From NCBI RefSeq assembly GCF_000019185.1, contig NC_010334.1, forward strand, positions 1,426,001 through 1,490,000: a stretch of DNA of 64,000 nucleotides, given 5' to 3'. Positions 25,237 to 35,213 of this stretch are shown here, piece by piece (position 1 is the stretch's first letter; every line of letters starts with the position of its first letter). The notes under the pieces were generated by a model, which did not search any database, was not told the DNA's origin, and saw only the letters and a list, made by a program, of their open reading frames with translations. The DNA is from Shewanella halifaxensis HAW-EB4. GTDB taxonomy: Bacteria > Pseudomonadota > Gammaproteobacteria > Enterobacterales > Shewanellaceae. A program made the translations under genes and the position numbers.

Positions 25237-25265
25237 GGAAAAAGCCCACTCCGAGGAGTGGGCTT
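25237..25265 (-). terminator. Hairpin, probable minus-strand terminator
   Basis: GCCCACTCC-GAG-GAGTGGGC is an 8-9 bp stem with TTTTTCC after it on the minus strand. It lies about 310 bases past the alcohol dehydrogenase stop, so it is distant for that gene. The remainder of 25266-25575 shows only TA-rich sequence, including a partial ATACCAAATG palindrome at 25314. Confidence 0.55.
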
Positions 25266-25575
25266 CTAAGCTTGCTTTAACTTTTGCAGGGAAAAAGCGA
25301 ACCCGTTGATTATACCAAATGTGTATCCATTTGTATCGCACTACGAAGATTGAAATAGTATTAAATAGTGATATTGTGCTGAATTTTGCGTCAATTCAGA
25401 TCTTTTTACTTATAAAAAGTAAAATTTACAAATGATTATGTTCCGGTATGTGTGTTTGTATTGGACTCTGAAGTGAGAAGTGGGCGATAGCAAGCTAATT
25501 GCTGGGAGCAAAAATTGCCTGCTACCGTCACCTGTTGCTCAGTTAATAGAGCCTCTGGATTAAAGTGCCTCTGAA

Positions 25576-26724
25576 TTAAAGTGCGTTAGTAAAGATTTGG
25601 CAAATCTCTTCATGAGTCGCCTGCTTAGGGTTGGTGAAACCACAAGCATCTTTAAGTGCGTTGTCAGCAAGTGTCGGAATATCTTCAGCCTTCACACCTA
25701 ATTGGGTGAGGTTTTCTGGAATTTTTACTGCTACAGATAGTGCTTTAATCGCGGTAATTGCAGCATCTGCACCTTGCTCGTCAGTCATGGCTGACACATC
25801 GACACCCATAGCCTTAGCCACATCTTTTAGACGGCTTGGTACTACTTGTGCGTTGTAAGCTTGAACATGTGGCAGTAGCAGTGCGTTACACACACCGTGG
25901 GGTAGGTCGTAGAAGCCGCCTAGCTGGTGTGCCATTGCATGCACATAGCCAAGGCTGGCGTTATTAAATGCCATACCTGCAAGGAATTGGGCATAAGCCA
26001 TCTGATCGCGTGCTTCAATGCTTTGGCCATTTTCAACGGCCTCAACTAAGTTAGCCTTGATAAGCTCGATAGCTTTAATGGCGCAGGCATCTGTAATAGG
26101 GTTCGCAGCGATAGACACATACGCTTCGATAGCGTGAGTCAGTGCATCCATCCCCGTTGCTGCTGTTAGACCAGCAGGCTTGAGGAGCATGAGTTCAGGA
26201 TCGTTAACAGACAGAATTGGTGTGGTGTTCTTGTCTACAATCGCCATCTTGATATGACGCTCTTCATCGGTAATGATGCAGAAGCGTGTCATTTCACTCG
26301 CAGTACCAGCGGTGGTATTAATTGCAACGAGTGGAAGTTGTGGCTTAGTTGAAACATCTAGGCCTTCATAATCTTTAATACTACCGCCGTTGGTTGCCAC
26401 CAGTGCAATACCTTTAGCGCAGTCATGAGGTGAGCCGCCACCTAAAGAGATCACAAAGTCACAGTTGTTAGCGGTTAAAATTTTAAGACCCGCTTCGACG
26501 TTACCAACTGTCGGGTTAGGTTGAACACCATCGAAGATCACAGCGTTAATATTGTTACTCGCCAACTTGTCAGTGACTTGGGCAACTAGACCAATATCAA
26601 CCAGAGGTTTGTCTGTAACAATTAATGCATTTTTAAAGCCGAGTGACTTGATATCGCCAATCGCTTCAGTAACGGCGTCTTGCCCTAAGATATTGACAGA
26701 TGGGATGAAAAATTTAGCAGCCAT
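25576..26724 (-). CDS. Iron-containing alcohol dehydrogenase
   Basis: A 382-residue group III alcohol dehydrogenase. The NAD-binding segment is FVISLGGGSPHDCAKGIAL. The metal site is formed by Asp and His in GMDALTHAIEAYVS and the two His of YVHAMAHQLGGFYDLPHG. Closest in type to YiaY/AdhB enzymes that interconvert short-chain alcohols and aldehydes with NAD+. The frame is open from a GTG three codons upstream, but the ATG has AGGTGA at spacing 5. Monocistronic; cytoplasmic. Confidence 0.9.
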   Translation of the reverse strand: MAAKFFIPSVNILGQDAVTEAIGDIKSLGFKNALIVTDKPLVDIGLVAQVTDKLASNNINAVIFDGVQPNPTVGNVEAGLKILTANNCDFVISLGGGSPHDCAKGIALVATNGGSIKDYEGLDVSTKPQLPLVAINTTAGTASEMTRFCIITDEERHIKMAIVDKNTTPILSVNDPELMLLKPAGLTAATGMDALTHAIEAYVSIAANPITDACAIKAIELIKANLVEAVENGQSIEARDQMAYAQFLAGMAFNNASLGYVHAMAHQLGGFYDLPHGVCNALLLPHVQAYNAQVVPSRLKDVAKAMGVDVSAMTDEQGADAAITAIKALSVAVKIPENLTQLGVKAEDIPTLADNALKDACGFTNPKQATHEEICQIFTNAL

Positions 26725-27054
26725 AAGAATCACCTATACGCTTAATGTTAAAAGTTGTTATCTTTTCTGGTAATGAAAGTACCAACACTAATGGGATAAA
26801 GGTGTGATCTCGCTCTAATAATCGACAGCGCTTGGTGATAAATAGCACGAAAGTTGGATCTATCTTCCCGATCTTGTAGTTTTATGACGTAAATGGCTTT
26901 AGCTTATAAAGTTGGCGCGCTAATTGCCCATAACGATTTATTTAACTCAATGAGTGAATTCTGTTTTATATCAGTGCTTTAGGTTACCATAGGCTCTGAT
27001 TTAACCTTAGTGAGCAGATCCGTTGATTTAGGTTATATAATTACCTAAGGTCAG
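26725..27054. other. Intergenic region between adh and the NYN gene
   Basis: About 330 bases. They hold the adh promoter at the left and nothing else that I can identify; no ORF, strong hairpin or repeat. Confidence 0.5.
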
Positions 27055-27528
27055 TTAGAGTAATAAACTGTCATCAATTTCGTGAAATTGCTCTACAGAG
27101 TCGATGAGTGATTTGGCGGTTAAGCTTGGTACGCCATAAACTTGTGTCTCAATACCATATTTTTGCTTAATTTTTTGCATTAAAAGATCAAAGTCGCCAT
27201 CTCCAGATAGCAAGATAACGCAATCGACCTCACTTGCCGCTTCCATGATATCTATGGTGATGCCTACGTCCCAATCCCCTTTAGCTGAACCGTCACTACG
27301 TTGAATAAAAGGCTTAAGTTTTACTTCAAACCCAATATGTTTTAATGCATCTTGAAACTTAAGTTGACCATCATCGCCACGATGAATCGCGTAGGCGGTG
27401 GCGGCGCTAATGTTGCCTTCATAGCCCAAGTGTTGCCAGAGTTTGCGGTAGTTGAATTGACGGCCATATGCTTGGCGGCAGGTGTAATAGATGTTTTGTA
27501 CATCGACAAATAGGGCAATTTTCTTCAC
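27055..27528 (-). CDS. NYN-domain (LabA/DUF88-like) putative ribonuclease
   Basis: A 157-residue PIN-like NYN domain protein. The acidic active-site residues are in IALFVDVQNIYY, KGDWDVGITIDIM and ILLSGDGDFDLLM, giving the family pattern of four Asp. These proteins are predicted metal-dependent RNases. The GTG start is chosen because the protein then begins VKKIALFVD like homologues; the frame extends 15 codons upstream without a ribosome site. No clear Shine-Dalgarno precedes the GTG, so the start is uncertain. Isolated gene with unknown target. Confidence 0.82.
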   Translation of the reverse strand: MKKIALFVDVQNIYYTCRQAYGRQFNYRKLWQHLGYEGNISAATAYAIHRGDDGQLKFQDALKHIGFEVKLKPFIQRSDGSAKGDWDVGITIDIMEAASEVDCVILLSGDGDFDLLMQKIKQKYGIETQVYGVPSLTAKSLIDSVEQFHEIDDSLLL

Positions 27529-27689
27529 TGTATACTCATTAAAATAGCATGTTACGCAGGTTACATATGCCACTATAAAGGGCTGTAATTCGATAGAAAG
27601 ACACTATCGCATAGAAAAGGTTTTCCCGCAGCCTTTTACACGACTAACGCGTAGGCTATAGAGGATACGAAGTCTGGTAAGGTATAAAC

Positions 27690-27941
27690 TTAGATGAAGA
27701 TATCAACGTGTTGCATGCGGCGAAGTTTTACTTGGCGGCGATCGTAAATGTTTAGCCAGTGGTTGTGGTGGCAAGCTCTTCTGTCATTGCTATAACGACG
27801 CTCAGCTATAAATCTGCCATTGATACTGACGGTTTCATACACCACAGGATCATGTTGTTTGGCATTAACTTGATTATTCTGCTGCTGTGATTGCGATTTT
27901 GGTTTTAGCATAAGCACGACCCGAGTTGTGAGATCTGCCAT
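27690..27941 (-). CDS. Small basic hypothetical protein (83 aa)
   Basis: Not recognised. The protein has a Gln/Asn-rich stretch (SQSQQQNNQVNAKQ) and an Arg-rich part with two related pieces, ERRYSNDRRA and YDRRQVKLRR. No signal peptide or membrane segment. AAGGTG at spacing 5 before the ATG supports expression. The second half could bind nucleic acid, but that is speculation. Confidence 0.6.
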   Translation of the reverse strand: MADLTTRVVLMLKPKSQSQQQNNQVNAKQHDPVVYETVSINGRFIAERRYSNDRRACHHNHWLNIYDRRQVKLRRMQHVDIFI

Positions 27942-28079
27942 TTGGCACCTTAGATAGCTATGAGTATAGGTAAAATTTGCTAGGATGCGGGAGAAGCTGA
28001 TTCTGCGGGAGTGGGATATTAGCTTTAAAGGCTAGCCGAACGCTAATCGACTATTAGAGTTAACAGTTAACTGTTAACA

Positions 28080-28106
28080 ATTAATAAGGGAGCCGGATTT
28101 GGCTCC
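28080..28106. terminator. Hairpin after the second RND operon
   Basis: TAAGGGAGCC-GGATTT-GGCTCCCTTA is a 10-bp stem about 40 bases past the permease stop, but neither strand has a strong T-run. Probably a terminator or mRNA 3' end stabiliser. Confidence 0.55.
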
Positions 28107-28146
28107 CTTATCGGTTTTATTGGAGATAGCTTAAGATCATTGCTTG

Positions 28147-31100
28147 CTATTGTGGCGACAAGGTTTGCTGTTCCTCAATAGCTTTATCTAGCTGAGACTC
28201 TACAAAACCAGGTGACTTCGTTGCTCCCGAGATCAAGCGATACATTGCAGGGATCACCAGTAAGGTAACAAAAGTCGCAAAGGCCATACCAAAGAACACC
28301 ACAGTGCCAACTGCAATTCGGCTTTCAGAACCCGCTCCTGTCGATAGGATCAATGGAATTGCACCAATTAAGGTGGTGAAGGCCGTCATTAAAATAGGCC
28401 GTAAACGTCTTACCGATGCATCGATAATCGCTTGCTCAATCTCAAGTCCTTTATCACGCAATTGGTTGGCAAACTCGACAATCAATATACCGTTTTTAGT
28501 TACCATACCGATAAGCATTATCATGCCAATCTGACTGTAAATATTTAGCCCTTGGCCAGTCAAATACAAACCTAAGAAGCCGCCAAATACCCCCATAGGA
28601 ACGGTAAACATGACTACCAGTGGGTTGATAAAGCTTTCAAATTGCGCAGCTAATACTAGATAGGCGACCAGCAAGGCTAAGCCAAATACAATAAATATGC
28701 TGCTCTGGTTTTCTTTAAAGTCTTTAGACTCGCCCGTATAAGCCACCGAAATGTCGCTGGGTAGCATCTCAATCGCTTTTTCATCTAAGAAATCTAGCGC
28801 CTCTCCTAAGGTGTAACCTTTGCCCAAATTCGCTTTTAGGGTAATGGACTTCTGCTTGTTGTTATGGCTTAGCTTTTGCGCCGAAGCGACCTCTTCAATA
28901 TGAGTAATGGTATCTAAGGTGATAAGTTCACCTTTGTTTGAGCGCATATAGATCTGGCTTAAATCAGCCACGTTACTAAAGCTGTTTTCATCACCGCGAA
29001 GATAGACATCGTACTCTTCTCCGCGCTCGACAAAGGTGGTTTCGCTGCGTCCGCCAAGCATGATCTCTAAGGTTTCGGACACTTCAGCTACGCTGATCCC
29101 AAGTTCTGCTGCGCGCTCTTTATCGACTGTGACCACAAGCTCTGGCGTAGTTTCTTGATAGTCAATTTCAGGGCTTTCGAAAATAGGGCTATAAAGTGCC
29201 TCTTCCTCCAACAGCTTTGCCCACTTAAAGAGCTCTTCATAGTCGGAGCCTCCCAGTACAAATTGCACTGGCTCACTCGAACCGCCTCTAAAACCGGGTA
29301 GCAATGGCCTAACCATGACATCGGGAATACCCTTTAGCGCTTTGGCTACAACGCCTAAGGCCTGCTGAGCATTAATGGTTCTCTCATCCCAGTCTTCAAG
29401 CTGAATGATCACAAAGCCTGTTTGGTCACCCGCTCGGCCACCAAAGGCGGGTGCTTGAATGCTAAAAGATTTAACTACACCTTGACCAAGTAGTGGCATC
29501 AACTTCTTCTCGGCAATTTCCATATTGGCAGCCATACGGTTATAGCTGGTGCCTTCGGCGCCTTTTATAAAGGCAAAAATGACCCCTCTATCTTCTTGTG
29601 GAGCAAGCTGAGCGGGTACCTGTTGCATCAACCAAGCACTACCTAAGATACAGGCAATAATGACTAACGGTGAAGCAACTCTGAATGTTACTGCCTTAGC
29701 CACCATATTGCGGTAGGCGTGCTCAAGCTTGCTAAATCCAGACTCGACCCAGAGGTTAAAACGGTTTGGCTTGACGTTAGCTTTAAGTAACTTGCTGCCT
29801 AATACCGGTGTTAAGGTCAAAGCGATAAGCGATGAGAACAGCACCGAAACCGCTAGCATGACAGAGAACTCGGTAAAGAGCAGGCCAACCATGCCCTCCA
29901 TAAAGGAGATTGGCAGAAACACCATCACCAACACTGCCGTTGTGGCTATCACCGCAAAACCCACCTCTCGGGTGCCGTTATAGGCAGCTAGAATAGGGGG
30001 TTCACCCTTTTCGATATGATGGAAGATGTTTTCAACCACGACGATGGCATCATCCACCACTAGGCCAATAGACAGAATAAGCGCCATCAGTGTCAGAAGG
30101 TTAATTGAATAGCCAAATACGTTTGCCGCAATAAAGGCTGAAATTAATGACACTGGAACCGTTACCGCAGGGATCAGGGTTGCTCTGGCTTGGCCAATAA
30201 AGATATATAACACTAAGATAACTAGCAGCGCCGTTACCGCTAAGGTACTGAATACTTCATCAATTGAGCGGTCGATAAATACCGTTGAGTCATAGTCGAC
30301 GATAAGTTTGGTGCCATCGGGTAAGAATTTTTGAATGAGCTCGACCTCTTTATGCACATCTTGGGCGACCTCTAGCGGGTTGGCATCGGATTGGGACACA
30401 ACGCCTAAGCTGATGTTGACCACACCATCACTTTTAAAGGTAGAGTTTTCGTTCTCAGCGCCAATAAATACATTGGCGACATCTTTTAGATACACTTGTG
30501 AGCCGTCGGCTGCGGTGCGTAGCACTAAGTAATTAAAATCTTCAGGGCTCTGGTATAAACGCGCGGTACGTACCGCCATCACAGTGGTGTCGTTACGCAC
30601 TTCACCACCTGGCGTTTCGACGTTTTCTTTATTAAGCACATTAACAATGTCGCGGGTGGTGATGTTACGTCCTGCCATTAGCTCAGGGTTGAGCTGCACA
30701 TACATCACCTTATATAGACCACCGGATATACTGACGCTGCTGACACCTGAGATAAGGCTAAACCTGTCTTCCAATACACGCTGAGCGTAGTCAGTTAGCT
30801 GGGTTCTATCCATTACCGACGAGCTTAAATTGACATAAACCGAAGGCTCACCGCTGCCGTTATCTTTTGAAACGATAGGATCCTTCGCTTCATCGGGCAA
30901 GCGACGCTGAGCACGGGCGACAGCGTCACGCACATCGCTCACCCCTTCGGTTAGATCCCAACCTAAAAGGAAGGTCACAGTAATGCGGGACATGCCGTTT
31001 CGGGTTATCGATTGGATCTGGTCGACGCCGCTAATACCGGTTAGCTCGCCTTCGAGGGTGGTCGTAATTTGGCTTTCCATGATGGTTGCAGAGGCGCCTT

Positions 31101-31254
31101 CATAAGTGGTCATCACGGTGACCACCGGGCTCTCTACATCAGGCATCTCACGTACGGCAAGTTTACTAAATGACACGGCGCCAAAAACACACAGTAATAA
31201 ACTCAATACAATAGCGACGACAGGACGTTTTACTGAAACATCAGACAACCACAT
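28147..31254 (-). CDS. RND efflux permease (HAE1 family), second system
   Basis: A 1035-residue RND pump. The N-terminal helix includes VKRPVVAIVLSLLLCVFGAV. TM4 carries GLVVDDAIVVVENIFHHIEK with the paired Asp, and TM10/11 carries GMVTKNGILIVEFANQLRD with the relay Lys. It differs from the first permease in sequence throughout and is of the VexF/MexF-like or MdtB-like HAE1 branch (inference). The upstream adaptor stop TAA is followed immediately by this ATG, so translation is coupled. No outer membrane factor gene is nearby. Confidence 0.92.
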   Translation of the reverse strand: MWLSDVSVKRPVVAIVLSLLLCVFGAVSFSKLAVREMPDVESPVVTVMTTYEGASATIMESQITTTLEGELTGISGVDQIQSITRNGMSRITVTFLLGWDLTEGVSDVRDAVARAQRRLPDEAKDPIVSKDNGSGEPSVYVNLSSSVMDRTQLTDYAQRVLEDRFSLISGVSSVSISGGLYKVMYVQLNPELMAGRNITTRDIVNVLNKENVETPGGEVRNDTTVMAVRTARLYQSPEDFNYLVLRTAADGSQVYLKDVANVFIGAENENSTFKSDGVVNISLGVVSQSDANPLEVAQDVHKEVELIQKFLPDGTKLIVDYDSTVFIDRSIDEVFSTLAVTALLVILVLYIFIGQARATLIPAVTVPVSLISAFIAANVFGYSINLLTLMALILSIGLVVDDAIVVVENIFHHIEKGEPPILAAYNGTREVGFAVIATTAVLVMVFLPISFMEGMVGLLFTEFSVMLAVSVLFSSLIALTLTPVLGSKLLKANVKPNRFNLWVESGFSKLEHAYRNMVAKAVTFRVASPLVIIACILGSAWLMQQVPAQLAPQEDRGVIFAFIKGAEGTSYNRMAANMEIAEKKLMPLLGQGVVKSFSIQAPAFGGRAGDQTGFVIIQLEDWDERTINAQQALGVVAKALKGIPDVMVRPLLPGFRGGSSEPVQFVLGGSDYEELFKWAKLLEEEALYSPIFESPEIDYQETTPELVVTVDKERAAELGISVAEVSETLEIMLGGRSETTFVERGEEYDVYLRGDENSFSNVADLSQIYMRSNKGELITLDTITHIEEVASAQKLSHNNKQKSITLKANLGKGYTLGEALDFLDEKAIEMLPSDISVAYTGESKDFKENQSSIFIVFGLALLVAYLVLAAQFESFINPLVVMFTVPMGVFGGFLGLYLTGQGLNIYSQIGMIMLIGMVTKNGILIVEFANQLRDKGLEIEQAIIDASVRRLRPILMTAFTTLIGAIPLILSTGAGSESRIAVGTVVFFGMAFATFVTLLVIPAMYRLISGATKSPGFVESQLDKAIEEQQTLSPQ

Positions 31255-32358
31255 TTAGATGCTTCCTCTTGCCATTTCTTGCTGTTTATCTTCTTTTTGT
31301 GCCACAGCTGACTCGGCTAAGTCATCGACTCGCAAACCATCACGCATATTGACTAGGCCTTGCACCACGACTTTATCGCCAATGGTGAGTCCCTCTGTAA
31401 TTAATACCTCATTTTCGATACGAGCCCCAAGTGTCACCTTAGTGCGTTTGGCAATGCCATCTTCACCGACCACATACACAAAACGGTTAGTGCCTGAGTA
31501 TTCAAGCGCTTGTACAGGGATCACCGGTTCAGACACGCTAGGGAACAGCATGGTGGCAGACATCATCATGCCAGGTTTTAGCTGTTGAGTAGGATTGTCA
31601 AACTGAACTCTGACTCTAAGGTTTAAGGTGTCTTGATTTACTCGCGAGTCAATGGCGAGCACTTTGCCAATAAAGACTTGATTTGGCCATGCGCGGCTCT
31701 TGGCGCTGACCTTCATCCCCACACTGAGCTGTGATAGGTAATGTTCAGGCACCTGCAGATCAAGACGCATGCTTGAGAGGTCGTCAAGGGTCAATAGCTC
31801 TGTGCCGGCAGTGACCATCTTGCCTCGGCTGAAATCGATAAGGCCGGTGGTGCCAGAAAAGGGCGCGCTGAGATAATGATAATCAAGATCGGCTTGCGCG
31901 GCGGCTAAGCGAGCATTGGCCATATCGACGCTGGCTTTTTGCGCATCGATTTCTGTTTTGGTGATGGCGTTTTGATCGATCAACTTCAGAAACTCTTTCA
32001 GCTTACGCTTCTCATCTGCCAAGTAAGCCGCTGCCTCAGCTAGGGCTGCTTGTGCTTTGGCATCATCAAGCTGCACTAATAGTTGACCTTGGTCTATCTC
32101 TTGTTCGGTACTGACTCGAATCGATTTGATCTTACCCGCGATTTGCGGTGCGATAAAAACCGATTGCTCGGCATCGAGTTTTCCTATTAGAGAAAGAGAT
32201 TGTGAAAGCTCATGCTGCTCAACAATACCTGTTACTACTGGAACCGTACGAACAGGGCGATCCTTGCTGTCAGTTCGTTTCGCTTCAGAGAAACTACTGT
32301 AGGAGATTGCACCAGCCACAACGAGCATAATGGGAACAAGGTAATAAAAAGGTTTCAT
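31255..32358 (-). CDS. RND efflux membrane-fusion protein, second system
   Basis: A 367-residue periplasmic adaptor. The N-terminal segment FYYLVPIMLVVAGAISYSSF is an uncleaved anchor or signal, and no lipobox is present, unlike the other adaptor in this window. Lipoyl halves are IAPQIAGKIKSIRVSTEQEI and YHYLSAPFSGTTGLI, separated by a helical hairpin rich in Ala (about residues 95-145). The C-terminal barrel ends with VVQGLVNMRDGLRV. It is the first gene of a two-gene operon with the permease. Confidence 0.9.
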   Translation of the reverse strand: MKPFYYLVPIMLVVAGAISYSSFSEAKRTDSKDRPVRTVPVVTGIVEQHELSQSLSLIGKLDAEQSVFIAPQIAGKIKSIRVSTEQEIDQGQLLVQLDDAKAQAALAEAAAYLADEKRKLKEFLKLIDQNAITKTEIDAQKASVDMANARLAAAQADLDYHYLSAPFSGTTGLIDFSRGKMVTAGTELLTLDDLSSMRLDLQVPEHYLSQLSVGMKVSAKSRAWPNQVFIGKVLAIDSRVNQDTLNLRVRVQFDNPTQQLKPGMMMSATMLFPSVSEPVIPVQALEYSGTNRFVYVVGEDGIAKRTKVTLGARIENEVLITEGLTIGDKVVVQGLVNMRDGLRVDDLAESAVAQKEDKQQEMARGSI

Positions 32359-32584
32359 GAGTGATTACTTACACAGCCAAAGTTGGAATTATTTTAGATA
32401 AAATTTCAGCCTTGTAGGGTAAAGCAATGTAAAGTAAAGAAAAGTAGAAGTTAATATTTTACTTTTTTAGATCAAGTTGCCTGATAGTTTAACTTATTGC
32501 AACACTTGTAGCGTTAACTGTTTCGTTTATGGTTTTATCAATTGACTCAGCAAGCTCTATTTATCGGCTAAAGTCAGCCTGTAA

Positions 32585-32617
32585 AAATAAAGCCAACAAA
32601 AATTGTTGGCTTTATTT
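32585..32617 (-). terminator. Terminator after the phosphatase gene
   Basis: AAATAAAGCCAACA / TGTTGGCTTTATTT is a perfect 14-bp stem, 32 bases past the stop at 32649. A and T runs on both strands could stop transcription in both directions. Confidence 0.8.
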
Positions 32618-32648
32618 GGATAGCATCAGCCGCTATAGCGGGATAGAA

Positions 32649-33719
32649 CTAGAGCGGTTGGCGAGAACCATCATAGAGGCCGCGAGTTAACTCATTGTGC
32701 TGGATAAGCAACAGCTCTCCCTGTTCACCGCGCTTAATGCTGCTGTCGATGGCGATGATTTTATTATTAAATAGCCCAAGTACCTGTTTTTGTGAGGTGT
32801 GACCCACGGTTATATGCTTGACGTCAAAATAGGCCAGTATTTTATCAAGCTCAGCCTCAGTAAAAGCCTCTGAAAAGTAGCCGCGATACCAGGTTGGGCC
32901 ATTGCCATAAAACAGAAAGCTTAATAGCTCATCTTGTTTGAGTTCCGCCTTCGGCCTGCCGATGTTAGCGCGAAATAACTGATTTGCCTGCTCGATGGTT
33001 AACTTACGCTCAAGCCATTCATTGCTGATGCCGCCGTGCATATACAGCACGTCATTAATCTTGACTAAGGTGTTCTTGCTTCTCAGCCACTGGCCAATTT
33101 CGGTGTCTTCGCCATAGAGGGCGTCGTTGCTTCTGTGTAGTAGTTCGCTGGCTAAGTCATAACGCTCATGCACATATCTTAAGTCGCCTCCTAGCACCAT
33201 CTGCTCATGATTACCCATTAGTAGATGTAACATGCCGCCGGCGGCTTTGGCTTGACGGTCTAGCTGATACATAAACCACAGCACTTCGTTTATCTGATCG
33301 CCGCGGTCAAACATATCCCCTGTCATCACCATGTGGCCAGCGCCAAAGGCCCAGTTATTATCGGCATCGATGATTTTTTGATTCTTAAGCAAGGTGATTA
33401 ATACATCGTACTGGCCGTGCACATCGCTAAGGGCGACGACCTTTTTGACGCCATCATAGCTGTCAGGCATCACCTGCTTTATTGCATCACTGAGGATAGG
33501 CTGGGGCAGCTGGCCACAGTTTTCTGGTCGTTTAACAACCTGTTGCTTGGTCTTAGTGGTTTTAAGGTTCGCATTACAGATCCAGAATGCGGTCGGTGCT
33601 TGATTCTGCTGTTCTTGAATAAGGTATGGCCCATCAAACTGATAAGCTAATGGCTCGTGAGCGCTAAGCTGCGCCGGTAAGCTTAGCAGCGCTGTGGCAT
33701 AGAGTAGGGTTTTAAACAT
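32649..33719 (-). CDS. Periplasmic Shewanella-like protein phosphatase (metallophosphoesterase)
   Basis: A 356-residue exported phosphatase of the PPP-related Shewanella-like (SLP) group, to which the cold-active tyrosine phosphatase of Shewanella belongs. A signal peptide covers about residues 1-20 (LLSLPAQLSAH). Metal-binding motifs in order: VVALSDVHGQYDVL, MTGDMFDRGDQ, LLMGNHEQMV, YMHGGISNEW and ITVGHTSQ. The GDxxDRG and GNHE signatures are intact. It acts in the periplasm; the natural substrate is unknown. Monocistronic. Confidence 0.9.
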   Translation of the reverse strand: MFKTLLYATALLSLPAQLSAHEPLAYQFDGPYLIQEQQNQAPTAFWICNANLKTTKTKQQVVKRPENCGQLPQPILSDAIKQVMPDSYDGVKKVVALSDVHGQYDVLITLLKNQKIIDADNNWAFGAGHMVMTGDMFDRGDQINEVLWFMYQLDRQAKAAGGMLHLLMGNHEQMVLGGDLRYVHERYDLASELLHRSNDALYGEDTEIGQWLRSKNTLVKINDVLYMHGGISNEWLERKLTIEQANQLFRANIGRPKAELKQDELLSFLFYGNGPTWYRGYFSEAFTEAELDKILAYFDVKHITVGHTSQKQVLGLFNNKIIAIDSSIKRGEQGELLLIQHNELTRGLYDGSRQPL

Positions 33720-33790
33720 ATATTGATACTTCTTTGTTGTTAGTTTTATTTTGGTTTATACCTGTTTCATTTTTGAACGAATGCTTGTTA

Positions 33791-34954
33791 TTACCAACCA
33801 ATCAGGTAGCGACTACGTTTACTGAGTAACTTCTTAATGACGATGGCAATAATGTAAGAGATCGCGACAATCACTAAGGTGACGATTAAGGTGGTAAAAA
33901 TATTGCCCTGGCCAGCGAGGTTTAATAGATCTGGGCTATCGTAGATCATCCACCAAGGTGTGGTGATCCAAGGGTGAATAAAGTAAATCGCAAAGCTGAC
34001 CTCGGCCAGCTTTTGCAGCGGCGCAATCGAGATATGCTCAAACTTGTTCAAAATCGCCAATATCACCAGCGTGAGTAAGATTTTTTGTGGCAGCATTAAG
34101 TCGGGCACTGTCATTTCAAATGGGGCTTTATTAAGCGTACCGGCTCCAAAGTATTGCGCTTGAATGAGTGCCAGGGCAATTCCTGTGAGTAGCATCGGCA
34201 GCCAATATTTATCGATAAAGGGAAACAACTTATCGCGATGGGCTGAGCCCCAAACGCCTAGCAGATAAACGGGTAGGAAATAGACTAAAGATTGAATCGC
34301 ATTCAGATTGGATATGGGGCGGTGCACCATAATGGCGATAAGCAGCAAGGGGATAGCGTAGTAGAGCACTTGCTGTTTTTTAATCAGGTACATAACCCAA
34401 GGCGATAGCGCAAACAGCATCATGCCCATGGGAATATACCAATAAGCGGTAAGGGTGCGACCTGTAATCACATACCAACCTGCAGCCTCGGCTGGCATCG
34501 TAATATCAGCAAGTTCTTTATGCATCATAGGATCGGTGCCGACGGTAAGGTGCCAGACAATCCACGGTAGTGACAGTAATAAGTAGGGCAGAAAAACAAA
34601 CTTGGTTTTGCTCTTCATATACTTCTTATAGTCCCAGCGATGATAAAACACATGGTGGAATAGAAAACCTGAGATAAACACAAAAAACACCGTGCCATTC
34701 ATCATTAAGTTGAACCATGCTTTGTCGGCAAAGGTTTCTATTTGCCAGCCAGCGGGGCGATAGCAGTGGGCCATGACGATAAATATAATCGCGATGCCGC
34801 GAAAGTGATTAATACTGTTTAAGAAGCTGGTGGACTTCTTGGTTTGAGTACTAACTTGAGTCTTGGCCTCCACTGCAGTACCCGGTGAGTTTTCGTGAGT
34901 ACGACTTTCCTGCGGCGTGGGCTTCGCTTTATCGTCCATTGCTTTATCGTCCAT
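33791..34954 (-). CDS. Membrane acyltransferase (acyltransferase 3 / OafA-like)
   Basis: A 387-residue multi-span protein. After a charged 40-residue cytoplasmic head comes SFLNSINHFRGIAIIFIVMAHC, which holds the FRGIAI...H motif of the acyltransferase 3 family, followed by about ten hydrophobic segments. Such enzymes add acetyl or other acyl groups to surface sugars. The first codons contain an in-frame duplication, MDDKAMDDKAK, so either Met may start; no strong ribosome site is visible. No sugar biosynthesis genes are adjacent, so the target is unknown. Confidence 0.83.
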   Translation of the reverse strand: MDDKAMDDKAKPTPQESRTHENSPGTAVEAKTQVSTQTKKSTSFLNSINHFRGIAIIFIVMAHCYRPAGWQIETFADKAWFNLMMNGTVFFVFISGFLFHHVFYHRWDYKKYMKSKTKFVFLPYLLLSLPWIVWHLTVGTDPMMHKELADITMPAEAAGWYVITGRTLTAYWYIPMGMMLFALSPWVMYLIKKQQVLYYAIPLLLIAIMVHRPISNLNAIQSLVYFLPVYLLGVWGSAHRDKLFPFIDKYWLPMLLTGIALALIQAQYFGAGTLNKAPFEMTVPDLMLPQKILLTLVILAILNKFEHISIAPLQKLAEVSFAIYFIHPWITTPWWMIYDSPDLLNLAGQGNIFTTLIVTLVIVAISYIIAIVIKKLLSKRSRYLIGW

Positions 34955-35168
34955 TGATAGCGTGTTGTTATTATTCTAGCGATAGGAACCGCTGCTATTT
35001 CAATTGGCTAATTTATACCAAATGGTATTTTGGCATAATTATTAAGCCTTTTGTTATTGAGATGCGAAATATTTGTGTTGTTTTGGGTCTTAGAGGGGCG
35101 CGATTCGTTATGGGGTGGGAATTCTTGGGGAGGGCTTGTACAACAAATCAGTACAATAAATTAGTGCA

Positions 35169-35195
35169 ATAAAAAAGGAGGCCGAGGCCTCCTTT
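35169..35195 (-). terminator. Terminator after ettA
   Basis: AAAGGAGGCC-GA-GGCCTCCTTT is a 10-bp stem that on the minus strand is followed by TTTATTG; it lies 19 bases past the ettA stop. Confidence 0.85.
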
Positions 35196-35213
35196 CAAAT
35201 CGAGTGGTAAAAG

